Shown piece by piece: positions 9,776-18,603 of a stretch of DNA of 64,000 nt. Source of the stretch: Candidatus Helarchaeota archaeon (GTDB taxonomy: Archaea > Asgardarchaeota > Lokiarchaeia > Helarchaeales > RDOG01); the NCBI GenBank assembly GCA_029838215.1, contig JALGVI010000017.1:1-64000 (forward strand), in the 5' to 3' direction. A program made the translations under genes and the position numbers. The stretch's first letter is position 1. The number at the start of each line of letters is the position of its first letter. The notes under the pieces were generated by a model. That model did not search any database. It was given only the letters and a program-made list of their open reading frames with translations, and was not told the origin of the DNA.

Positions 9776-11032
9776 ATGGCAACGCATTTTATTAAAGACC
9801 CAGTATATGGATACATTACAATTTCGGATTCTCAAAAGAAATTGATAGATTCTTATCCAATGCAACGCTTGAGAAGAATTCGTCAATTATGTGGATCTGA
9901 TTATGTATATGTTGGTGCCACACATTGTAGATTTTCACATTCATTGGGAGTTTCCAATTTAGCCGAACAACTCATCACTAATTTGGTTAATAAACTCGAT
10001 CTTGATCCCATTTACATTGAGAAAATTAAACTTGCAGGATTGCTGCATGACGTTGGTCATGGTCCATTTTCTCACGTATTTGAAACGATTTTGATAAATG
10101 ACTTGCAAAAAAATCATGAGGACATGACCTCATGGTTAATTCAAGAATCGGAATTGAATTCAATTTTAGAGGAGACTGGATTCGATGCGAAGGAAATTGC
10201 GAAAATGGCGGTGGGAAAATCTGGAAGAAAAGGTGAACTTTTTCTCGATCAGATCATTTCGAGTGCAGTAGATGTTGACTCAATGGATTATATCATACGA
10301 GATAGCCATTTTTCTGGCGCAGAATATGGTTTTGTCGATATTTTTCGTCTTCTTTATACAATGGAAGTAATAAATGGAAATCTCGCCATTAATCTAAATG
10401 CATTATCCACGTTAGAATCGTTTATTCTCGCCCGGTATGAATCATTCAAGAGTATTTATTTTCACAAGACCTCTCGAGCAGTTCAGATCATGCTTGAGCA
10501 AGCCCTTCATAAAGCAAAAGAGGACTTGGGGTTAAATTCTTTTAATCAACCTGACGATTATCTAAAATGGGATGATTACACGGCTTGGAGCGCATTATTA
10601 AAAAATCCCTTATCTCGACCCATAATTGAAAGAATCGCACGTCGTCAGTTATTAAAGGTTGCCTATGAACAGACTTCAATGGTCAAACAAGAATTATTTC
10701 CTTCTCTGTTGAATAAGGAATCAATACGTAATCAAATTAAGGTCGAGATTGCCGAAGAGGCAAATGTAAACCCTGAATTCATTTGGATAGACGTGCCTAA
10801 TTTGCCCACTGTTCCTTATTTTCTATCCATCAATCTTGAACCAATGGAGATACCTGTCTTTCAAAAAAGCAAGACCGGAGAAAAAAAAATTATGAATTTG
10901 ACGGAATTGTCCGGAGTGATTAATGTCTTAAGAGGGTACTTAAACATAATGCGAGTGTATACCTTAGAGAATTTTCGTAATCACGTGAGAAAAGCAGCGG
11001 AAAAAGTCTTGGGCGCCTCTCCCATTGGTTAA
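9776..11032 (+). CDS. HD-domain phosphohydrolase (dNTPase/SAMHD1-like)
   Basis: HCRFSHSLGV ... LLHDVGHGPFSH ... DVDSMDYI. Confidence 0.9.
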   Translation: MATHFIKDPVYGYITISDSQKKLIDSYPMQRLRRIRQLCGSDYVYVGATHCRFSHSLGVSNLAEQLITNLVNKLDLDPIYIEKIKLAGLLHDVGHGPFSHVFETILINDLQKNHEDMTSWLIQESELNSILEETGFDAKEIAKMAVGKSGRKGELFLDQIISSAVDVDSMDYIIRDSHFSGAEYGFVDIFRLLYTMEVINGNLAINLNALSTLESFILARYESFKSIYFHKTSRAVQIMLEQALHKAKEDLGLNSFNQPDDYLKWDDYTAWSALLKNPLSRPIIERIARRQLLKVAYEQTSMVKQELFPSLLNKESIRNQIKVEIAEEANVNPEFIWIDVPNLPTVPYFLSINLEPMEIPVFQKSKTGEKKIMNLTELSGVINVLRGYLNIMRVYTLENFRNHVRKAAEKVLGASPIG

Positions 11033-11061
11033 ACTTTTAAATTTTACTCAGGAGAAACATC

Positions 11062-11352
11062 ATGCCTGTTGATTGTTCGAATTGCGTGAAGAATCCAGAA
11101 AATATAGATATCGCTCGAAAGGATTTAGAGTGTCCCGTAAACGAAAAATATAAAGAAAACCACGAATCTTGTGATTTTAAAGAAACCATTGAACAATTAA
11201 ATGAACGATTGAAGCAAAGTCCTAAATTTTATTGCCCAAAGCACGGTTGGAATCGAGGATGGTTATCATATCGTCCTGTTGCAGGTAGCTCTGCACCACA
11301 ATTTAGATTTTGTCCGATTAAAGGATGTAATCATCGCACTCGAGGTCAATGA
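11062..11352 (+). CDS. Small Cys-rich protein, unknown
   Basis: 96 aa, several Cys pairs (CSNC, CPKH, CPIKGC). Confidence 0.6.
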   Translation: MPVDCSNCVKNPENIDIARKDLECPVNEKYKENHESCDFKETIEQLNERLKQSPKFYCPKHGWNRGWLSYRPVAGSSAPQFRFCPIKGCNHRTRGQ

Positions 11353-11359
11353 CTTATTC

Positions 11360-11563
11360 TCATGGAAGATCTATGCAATCGTATAAATCTAAAATCAAGC
11401 ACAATCTTAATAGCTCACAATTCTTGCAGTCATGTGAACAAAGACGCAAGCACTCAATGTTTAACTTGATTCTATCTCCACTATTTCTTGCATTAAATCG
11501 TAATTGCACGCGTGGTCTTTTTGGTGCTTGAATTAATTCGTTTTGATCTGTTAATGCTTTCAC
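11360..11563 (-). CDS. Small Cys-rich protein (GTG start), candidate metal-binding
   Basis: 67-aa ORF with ECLRLCSHDCKNCELLRLC; opposite-strand ORF in the same interval looks less protein-like. Confidence 0.45.
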   Translation of the reverse strand: MKALTDQNELIQAPKRPRVQLRFNARNSGDRIKLNIECLRLCSHDCKNCELLRLCLILDLYDCIDLP

Positions 11564-11720
11564 TCTACCATCTCACTGTATTACTTTCATGACATCTCTC
11601 TCAAGAATTTATATTTAAAGACCACAAATTTTGAAATTTAAAAATCTCCATTTACAAACACGTGAGATTGTAGAAAATATATCGGAAGAAGGCGTGTTTA
11701 ACCAGATTAAAGCAATTTCT

Positions 11721-12563
11721 CTATGGAATTTTGGTATTCTTGCGGAATGGTAGACGGAGTGCCTTGCGAATGATTTTTTCCATTTCTAGTTGTTCTTCAT
11801 CTGAATATTTGAAAGCATAAAAACGCGCTTCAATTTTTCTTTTTGATTTATTAATGAAGATAGTTTTTGATCCAGCTCGAGAGTCATGAACTTGAATAAG
11901 GAAATCGCCTTTAGATTTCTGAATGTCTTTAACAGTCACCCAATGACCTGGTAATCCCAATAAAAGTCCATCTTTAACGCATTCAATTAGAAGAGAAAAA
12001 TGTTTTTTGAATTCGGAAATAGAGGTAAGAACCAAACTACCGGTTCCATCATCCGAATTAAAGAGACGCGCCTCAGCCCCAAATAAAGCATTTAAAACAC
12101 GAAGTTCTAAATTTGTCTTGTACTCGTTCAAGTAATCCATTAATAGAATTTTTCGAACAATTCCTCGGTTCATGTATATAGAAACTGCCCTTTGCAAATC
12201 AGCGTGCTGATGTTGTTTTGCCAATTCTTTTTTTTGATACATTTGATTTTCGAGCATCATGTCGAAATAATCCATTGATTCCTGTATTTTCGACTGCATT
12301 TTCAGTCTTAACAAGTGATGTGAATGAGTTTTAAGAAGTAAGTACCCGCAGGCGATTTGCCAATTGATTGCATGATGTTCATTTGGATCCAGCTTAATTT
12401 TTTTAGTAATGTCGTTTAGCAATGGAGAAAGTCGATTTTTTTCGGGTGTGAGCATCATCAGGGTGGCTGCAAACCCGCACGTATTCATAATTTGACCATA
12501 AAGAGCAATGTCTCTGGAAGCCATTTTAACGTGTCGCCTTATTCTTTCGGTGATAGAAGTCAC
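11721..12563 (-). CDS. C39/papain-like cysteine peptidase-like protein
   Basis: QIMNTCGFAATLMML resembles C39 Q...CG nucleophile motif; GHWVTVKDIQKSKGDFLIQVHDS resembles His/Asp motif. Confidence 0.5.
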   Translation of the reverse strand: MTSITERIRRHVKMASRDIALYGQIMNTCGFAATLMMLTPEKNRLSPLLNDITKKIKLDPNEHHAINWQIACGYLLLKTHSHHLLRLKMQSKIQESMDYFDMMLENQMYQKKELAKQHQHADLQRAVSIYMNRGIVRKILLMDYLNEYKTNLELRVLNALFGAEARLFNSDDGTGSLVLTSISEFKKHFSLLIECVKDGLLLGLPGHWVTVKDIQKSKGDFLIQVHDSRAGSKTIFINKSKRKIEARFYAFKYSDEEQLEMEKIIRKALRLPFRKNTKIP

Positions 12564-14022
12564 AATATTCTACGAAAGTCTTGAGTGCCCGAGCGGCTGA
12601 TTCAATACTTAAAAAGACAGGAAATCGCTGAAGAAAGAATTCCCAGTCTTCGATTAATTTATGAAAAAAGATTATCGGGGGTATGATGAATAAAACGGGC
12701 TTTCCGGCCTTCTTTATTTCATTAAGGCTCTTGGAAAGCCGTTCATAAAACATGCCAATCCATTTTGTCCGCTCAATCCAATATGGATCGTCCATTCTCG
12801 TGTATTGAATGTTTAATTCAAAAATTATGCAGTCCGTGTTTTTGTCTTTTTTAATTGCGGTAAAAATCTTATCGAGGGAAGCAAAATTAAAGAAATCTGA
12901 AGCTAGATCGACGGGATTCTTCATTGAGTTACCGACCAAGAATTGAAGGGAATTTGTCAAGTCTTCAATGGTAGATTCGTGTAACCTAGGGACTGTCAGA
13001 CCCTCACTCACTAATACATCTGTATATGAAACAGATACCCCTCCCGAAATGGAAATAATGCACACTTTACCTTTTAAATCACCATACTTCTTGTAATTAT
13101 AATAATTGAACATGACGATAATGTCGATTAGCTCATCAAATCCCTTGACATTGATGAAGCCAGTCTGTTTTTGTAATGCTTGCCACAATTGTCTTGACCC
13201 TGTTGATCCCATTATTGCTCCCGTGTGTGACTGTGCGGCTCGTGCACCTTCTGGTGTTTGTCCTCCTTTCCAAAAGGCAATTGGTTTTTTTCTGGCAATT
13301 TTTTTCACTATTTCAAAGAATTCTCGCCCTTTTTTAGGTTTGAGACCTTCCAAATAAATTCCTATAAATCGAGTGGACCTATCATCGTTCAAGTATTTCA
13401 AAAAGTCAATGACATCTAAATCAACTTGATTCCCAAAAGATACTACTTTTGAGAGCGCAATTCCTAAATTTGCCAATTTATAACTAATGTTTTGAGCCAA
13501 TCCGCCACTTTGACTCAGGATGGAAATGTGACCTTTAAATTTAGATAAACCATAATTGAAGTGTAGCCTATTCGGAACATATAAACCCATACAATTTGGA
13601 CCGATGACCCGCGTTTTATAATTGTTTTCTTTAATCATATCCCGGATTTGTTCTTCAAGTTTTATATTTTCTGGAATTCCAGTTTCAGAAAAACCTGACG
13701 TGAAAATTGTGATGAGCCTGACGTTCCTTTCAAAGCATTGTTTTAAAACTCCAGGCACTCTCTTATTTGGGATAGAAATCAAACAATAATCAATGGTTTC
13801 ACTTTCAGGAATGTCCAATATTGATTTATAAAATGGAATTCCAAGATGAGATTCTATGTTTGGATTGATAGGAAATATTTTTCCGCGAAACCCGGCTTGA
13901 ACAAAATTGTTTAGCCACCAAAATCCTCTTTTTTTGCTTACTCCGACTATGGCAATGGAATTAGGTTTAAAAAAGGAATCGAATCTCTTGAATTCGTCTG
14001 GACTAAGAATTTTTAACTCCAT
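12526..14022 (-). CDS. CoA-binding/succinyl-CoA-ligase-like protein (alpha-type, second copy)
   Basis: FFKPNSIAIVGVSKKRGF, GPNCMGLY, SQSGGLAQN, SHTGAIMG; overlaps 11721-12563 gene. Confidence 0.8.
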   Translation of the reverse strand: MELKILSPDEFKRFDSFFKPNSIAIVGVSKKRGFWWLNNFVQAGFRGKIFPINPNIESHLGIPFYKSILDIPESETIDYCLISIPNKRVPGVLKQCFERNVRLITIFTSGFSETGIPENIKLEEQIRDMIKENNYKTRVIGPNCMGLYVPNRLHFNYGLSKFKGHISILSQSGGLAQNISYKLANLGIALSKVVSFGNQVDLDVIDFLKYLNDDRSTRFIGIYLEGLKPKKGREFFEIVKKIARKKPIAFWKGGQTPEGARAAQSHTGAIMGSTGSRQLWQALQKQTGFINVKGFDELIDIIVMFNYYNYKKYGDLKGKVCIISISGGVSVSYTDVLVSEGLTVPRLHESTIEDLTNSLQFLVGNSMKNPVDLASDFFNFASLDKIFTAIKKDKNTDCIIFELNIQYTRMDDPYWIERTKWIGMFYERLSKSLNEIKKAGKPVLFIIPPIIFFHKLIEDWEFFLQRFPVFLSIESAARALKTFVEYCDFYHRKNKATR

Positions 14023-14136
14023 GTTTTAAATTCAATCCAAATTCTATTTTAAAGATTCTGAATTGAGAAAAAAAATTTGACTCATTCAATTTTTATTTAA
14101 TGGAAATCTAGAGCTTCTAAATCAAAAGAATTTTCA

Positions 14137-14649
14137 ATGAAAATGGCTGAATGTCAATTTTTTTGTCTTATCAAAAGCCAAATCACAATGAATTTAAATA
14201 TAAAAAGCACAAAGAACTATTTTGTGTGCAATCTTGGAAGCATGGAATGGAAATCTTCTTCCGAGCACTATCACGTGATTAAAAGCATTGAAAAATTGAG
14301 CAAATACCGAGGTCTTGAAATGTGCCCAAAGGAAAAGGGTCCAGTATTGGAAGCAGAGCTTTACGAATTAAACGTTCCGGGGTCATTAATTCTTAAAGAA
14401 GTCATGGATTCTAAAGCAAAACGCATTGGAGTAGTGCGTTGTGTCAAGCTTACGTTTCCACCTAAAGTCGAGTTAATCATAAAGGGTCTTGACATGGAAA
14501 TCCCAATTGATTATAAAAACGTGAGCAAGGTCGGCACCGTGATTCAGCTTAAGACGAAAATTCCCGTAGCAGAAGAGTGTGATACCAACGAAATCATTCG
14601 ATTACAAGAAGAAATCAAGAATGAAATGAAGGAATTGTATTCTGGATAA
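14137..14649 (+). CDS. Hypothetical protein
   Basis: 170-aa ORF, co-directional with next gene. Confidence 0.5.
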   Translation: MKMAECQFFCLIKSQITMNLNIKSTKNYFVCNLGSMEWKSSSEHYHVIKSIEKLSKYRGLEMCPKEKGPVLEAELYELNVPGSLILKEVMDSKAKRIGVVRCVKLTFPPKVELIIKGLDMEIPIDYKNVSKVGTVIQLKTKIPVAEECDTNEIIRLQEEIKNEMKELYSG

Positions 14650-14671
14650 TTTCCATTCCAATTTAATATTT

Positions 14672-15214
14672 GTGAAAATCATGTTATTTAATCTAAAGGA
14701 TAAAACTCCTAAAATTCACGAAACTTGTTTTATTGCTCCGAATGCATTGATAATAGGGGATGTCCGGCTCAAGGAAAACTCCAGTATTTGGTTTAATTGT
14801 GTCCTGCGAGCCGATAAAGGATCGATCATCGTTGATAAAAATTCAATAATAGAGGATAATTGCATCATCCACGGCATGGGAAAAACGAATATAGGCGAAA
14901 ATGTCATCATCGGACATAATACTATCATCCATTCTTCATCTATTGGTAAAGATGTCCTTATAGGTTCGAATTGCGTGTTGATGGATGGAGTGGTTGTCGG
15001 TGCGGGAACGATGATCGAAGCTGGAAGCCAGATCTTGCCGCACGTGCAAATTCAACCTCGGGTTTTCGTGCGAGCCAATAATGCAATCAGAAAAAAAAAC
15101 CATTACAGTGTTTTGAGAAAAATTAAACCTGAGATTTTAGAACGAAATCTAAACTTCATCAGGGCCTACGGCGAATTGGCTCAATATTATAAGAAAAATC
15201 TCAAGACAAAATAA
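14672..15214 (+). CDS. Gamma-carbonic anhydrase-like left-handed beta-helix protein
   Basis: Hexapeptide repeats, CIIHGMGKTNIGENVIIGHNTIIHSSSIG. Confidence 0.88.
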   Translation: MKIMLFNLKDKTPKIHETCFIAPNALIIGDVRLKENSSIWFNCVLRADKGSIIVDKNSIIEDNCIIHGMGKTNIGENVIIGHNTIIHSSSIGKDVLIGSNCVLMDGVVVGAGTMIEAGSQILPHVQIQPRVFVRANNAIRKKNHYSVLRKIKPEILERNLNFIRAYGELAQYYKKNLKTK

Positions 15215-15216
15215 AA

Positions 15217-15588
15217 TTACTTATTTCCTTCTATATTTGGGGTTCCAATGCGTTTTATCCGTTCAATACTATCAAGTAGGGCGAGTAATACTCGAAGTAG
15301 CGAATTTAATTCATCAAGATTTTTCTCTTTGCTAATCAAGGCATTGATGTAATTGAGTTTTTGATTAAGGACCTTTTTCAACTCTAAAAGACCTGATTCT
15401 TGCATTAATGCAGTTATTCCTTCATCGCCTTTGGTTTTAATCACGCGTTTCTCACAATTAGCGCAGAAAAGCTGTTTCGATTTATCCAAGAATAATGGTG
15501 ATTGACAGGCTGGACATACATCTGAAACCATGGTATAGCCTTTCCTTAGCATTTGAGCCATTTTCTTAATGTGTCCTTCTTCTTCCAT
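15217..15588 (-). CDS. Sjogren's autoantigen/ZNRD2-like (UPF0148) zinc-ribbon protein
   Basis: GYTMVSDVCPACQSPLFLDKSKQLFCANCEKRV. Confidence 0.8.
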   Translation of the reverse strand: MEEEGHIKKMAQMLRKGYTMVSDVCPACQSPLFLDKSKQLFCANCEKRVIKTKGDEGITALMQESGLLELKKVLNQKLNYINALISKEKNLDELNSLLRVLLALLDSIERIKRIGTPNIEGNK

Positions 15589-15743
15589 TTAAAACCCGTG
15601 CCTACTAACTGATGATTAACCTTAATACTTTTTGAGCGTGAAGAAATCCATTTTTTTTTACGTGAAGCCGAAAAAAATTCTTAAACACAAACAATTTAAA
15701 TTAGAAAACTTTTATGTTTTTTCATTAGTAGAGGTCTGAGAAC

Positions 15744-17192
15744 TTGTCTGAATCCAAATTTACCGTGAAAATCAGAGGTATCTATTCAACTTTTTTAACG
15801 AAGTTGTTATCCAATTACTTTGGAATTACTAAAGCCACAGACATCATCAAGTCTCGCATGGATTTACCTTTTCATGAAGTTGATCCCGACATTACCATTA
15901 CGAATGCCCGTGAGCTCCAAAAAATTCACGTGAGTGGGAAGAAAGAAGCAATTGAAGAATTTATAAAAGTTATTCGAGAAGAATTTCCTGACACGATAAT
16001 TTGCTCATCTCAGTCTGGCGAAAATGCCATTTACAAGGGAATTGTAGTAAAAAACAATTATGATAAGAGATTTTCTATCGTGAATTTTGGCAATTTCAAG
16101 GCAATATTAGAAAATGAATTGGTAAGGCCAGGAAAAGAGATCTTGGCTAGAATTGAAACACCTGATTTTGGAAGAAAAAAGGCGATTGCAACAACAAATG
16201 TCACGATACCCGGATTATATGCCGTGTTGCTATTTAGAAATCGTAATAAAATTAGTCAACAAATTCGAAATCAACAGGTTCGGAAAAATCTTTATCGATT
16301 GGGCTCAAGGCTTCAAATGAAAGAATGGGGAATCCTTTGGAGAACTTCGGCCGAAGAGATCTTGGAAGAAGATGAAAATATCTTAATCGAGGAAGTTGAC
16401 CGATTACAGGAAAAGGCAAATTATATATTAAAACGTTATAATGAGATTCCTAATTTTGGTCTTGTATTCGAAGGTAAAAATATAATAAGCGTGGAGTTTC
16501 CATCACATTGTAAGCCATTGATGGACGAAATCCGCCGCTCTGTTGCTAGCATAGCGACTGTTAATAATCATCATTATTATAAATCTTTAAGCCGAGAATT
16601 TAATTTTTTAGTCGATTTTTCAGAAAAACTCGTCTATAAAAACCCCGATTATTTCGACCCGGTTAATAATGAGTTAAATGCCTTTTTTAGAACATTTTTT
16701 CCCACTAAAAATCAATTAGTTCACATTCATCACGTGAAGGTTGATTCACGCACATTTTACTTGACTCCTGGTAATCTTATTAGTATTGAGGATGATTTGA
16801 TCAAAATTAAGCGTAAAATCATTGCAAAAAAGCGTGCCAATTATAATGGATTAAATATCTTAAAAGAAGTCGGAGATTATGCCATACTAACTTGTCAGTT
16901 TGATAAATGGTACATGAGAACGGAATATTTTTCATCAAAGAATGAATTGAAGGGAGAATATTGGAACATTAATACGCCCATTGAACTTTATTTTGATCCG
17001 CATCGAATTCGGTATTGTGATTTGGAAATTGACCTCATTAGAAGGTCATCTGGAGAAATTGAAATCATTGACCAGGAAAAATTGGAATTGGTCTATGAAC
17101 ATAATTACATTTCTCAAGTATTGCGCGATAAGGCAATAAAGGTTGTAAACGAGTTAAAAGAAAAGTTAATGACTGGAAGTCAAATTTTTTAA
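15744..17192 (+). CDS. FAU-1-like RNA-binding protein/ribonuclease (RNase E/G-related, DUF402 C-terminus)
   Basis: KVRGIYSTFLTKLL start; RLQMKEWGILWRTSA; DUF402-like KPNYFD...VHIHHVKVDSR. Confidence 0.75.
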   Translation: MSESKFTVKIRGIYSTFLTKLLSNYFGITKATDIIKSRMDLPFHEVDPDITITNARELQKIHVSGKKEAIEEFIKVIREEFPDTIICSSQSGENAIYKGIVVKNNYDKRFSIVNFGNFKAILENELVRPGKEILARIETPDFGRKKAIATTNVTIPGLYAVLLFRNRNKISQQIRNQQVRKNLYRLGSRLQMKEWGILWRTSAEEILEEDENILIEEVDRLQEKANYILKRYNEIPNFGLVFEGKNIISVEFPSHCKPLMDEIRRSVASIATVNNHHYYKSLSREFNFLVDFSEKLVYKNPDYFDPVNNELNAFFRTFFPTKNQLVHIHHVKVDSRTFYLTPGNLISIEDDLIKIKRKIIAKKRANYNGLNILKEVGDYAILTCQFDKWYMRTEYFSSKNELKGEYWNINTPIELYFDPHRIRYCDLEIDLIRRSSGEIEIIDQEKLELVYEHNYISQVLRDKAIKVVNELKEKLMTGSQIF

Positions 17193-17972
17193 GATCTTTG
17201 GTTTTAATGGCAGATTCGAAGCACAAATTGTAGTTCTCGTAGATATTGATAAATCTAAATCGTTGAGTGTTTTCCCATCTTCTGTATAAACGGTCCCGCC
17301 AGCCTCTTCGACAATGATCTTACCTGCTGCTAAATCTACGATTCGAAGTTTTTTTCTCAAGTCTATAAAAGCATCTAAATTTCCAGCCGCAACGTGACAA
17401 AGATCCAATGCAGAAGAGCCAAAAACTCGAATTTTTCGAACTTTACGTCCCAAGTTTATAAAACTCGAGAATTGTTTTTCTAAATTTTGAATGGAAATAT
17501 TTGTTGAAATAACGGCTTCTTTTAATTCGGATATGTTTGAGACTGAAATTTTTGTTTCATTTAAACTTGCGCCCCGATCTTTTATGGCTTCGAAAAGATT
17601 TCCTGATGTTAAATCCATTACAATGCCATAAAATAGATCTCCTAATTTATTGGAACTTGCTGTTGCGATAGATACACAAAAATATGGTAACCCTCTACTT
17701 GCATTTGTGGACCCGTCAATCGGATCTAGGATGATGTAATGTTCAGGTGAATTACCGATTTGTATCTCTCCAATTTCTTCACTAATTAAATTAAATGAAT
17801 GGCCTTTAGATTTTAAATATTTAATTACAGTTTCTTCGGCTATAATATCGATTTGTTCTAAGTCATCTCCTCCTGCTCCTTTTTTTCCTAGCAAGAAAGA
17901 TGTTCCAATTAATGGTTGAATATTTATCTTGACTTTTTTAACTGCATTTTTTAAATCTTTTATTAATATCAT
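17166..17972 (-). CDS. Inositol monophosphatase/FBPase family
   Basis: LISEEIG, LDPIDGSTNASRGLPYFCVSIA, GSSALDLCHVAAGNLDAF. Confidence 0.9.
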   Translation of the reverse strand: MILIKDLKNAVKKVKINIQPLIGTSFLLGKKGAGGDDLEQIDIIAEETVIKYLKSKGHSFNLISEEIGEIQIGNSPEHYIILDPIDGSTNASRGLPYFCVSIATASSNKLGDLFYGIVMDLTSGNLFEAIKDRGASLNETKISVSNISELKEAVISTNISIQNLEKQFSSFINLGRKVRKIRVFGSSALDLCHVAAGNLDAFIDLRKKLRIVDLAAGKIIVEEAGGTVYTEDGKTLNDLDLSISTRTTICASNLPLKPKILKNLTSSH

Positions 17973-18107
17973 TTTATTTCACTAGTTATTGTCTAAATCT
18001 TATTAGATGAGAATAATGAGATCATTTATTAAATGTAAATCATTTTTTATGTTCATCAAGTTTTTTGTTTATAAAATTTAAATTGAATATAGATTTTTTA
18101 TAATTGT

Positions 18108-18191
18108 GCAGGAGTAGCCAAGCCTGGAAACGGCGCAAGGTTCAGGTCCTTGTCTCGTAGGAGTCCCTGGGTTCAAATCCCAGCTCCTGCA
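18108..18191 (+). tRNA. tRNA-Leu (CAG); CCA encoded at 18192-18194
   Basis: GCAGGAG/CTCCTGC acceptor, CAAGG-TTCAGGT-CCTTG anticodon arm, long variable arm, GGGTTCAAATCCC. Confidence 0.95.
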
Positions 18192-18264
18192 CCATTTTTA
18201 TGTTTAATTTTAGTTTAGATATATAGCGAAACATTTGATAAAATAAATATAAGAACAAAAAAAA

Positions 18265-18288
18265 TAACCCCTATATTTCCTTTGAAAA
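18265..18288 (-). promoter_or_regulatory. ORB-like element (degenerate)
   Basis: taacccctatatttcctttgaaaa; matches spacing of ACCCC plus TTTCC..TTGRAA. Confidence 0.45.
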
Positions 18289-18460
18289 TGAAGTATAATT
18301 TCTTTTATTAACAATAAAATGTAAAAAAATTGATATGCTTCTCTAAAAAATTTGTAAAAAGCTATATAAATAAATTGAATGAATAACCGAATGAAGAGAT
18401 TTATTCCTATTTAATAAACATTTCTTTTTTTTAAGAGATTTAATTTTATAATAAATAATT

Positions 18461-18484
18461 TGGAATCGAAATCGAGGGGAGTCT
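18461..18484 (+). promoter_or_regulatory. ORB-like element, inverted orientation (degenerate)
   Basis: ttggaatcgaaatcgaggggagtc; GAAAT..GAGGGG. Confidence 0.35.
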
Positions 18485-18513
18485 TATATTTCAAAATTTG
18501 TATTATCCAAGTA

Positions 18514-18540
18514 TTACCCCTTCATTTCCATTGGAAGATC
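18514..18540 (-). promoter_or_regulatory. Orc1/Cdc6 origin recognition box-like element
   Basis: ttaccccttcatttccattggaagatc; reverse complement TTCCAATGGAAATGAAGGGGT has dyad plus G-tract. Confidence 0.65.
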
Positions 18541-18603
18541 AAAATTTTATATTATTTTGCTTGAAAGTTTATATTAATTTAACCGAAAGAATGAGGCATT
18601 TTA

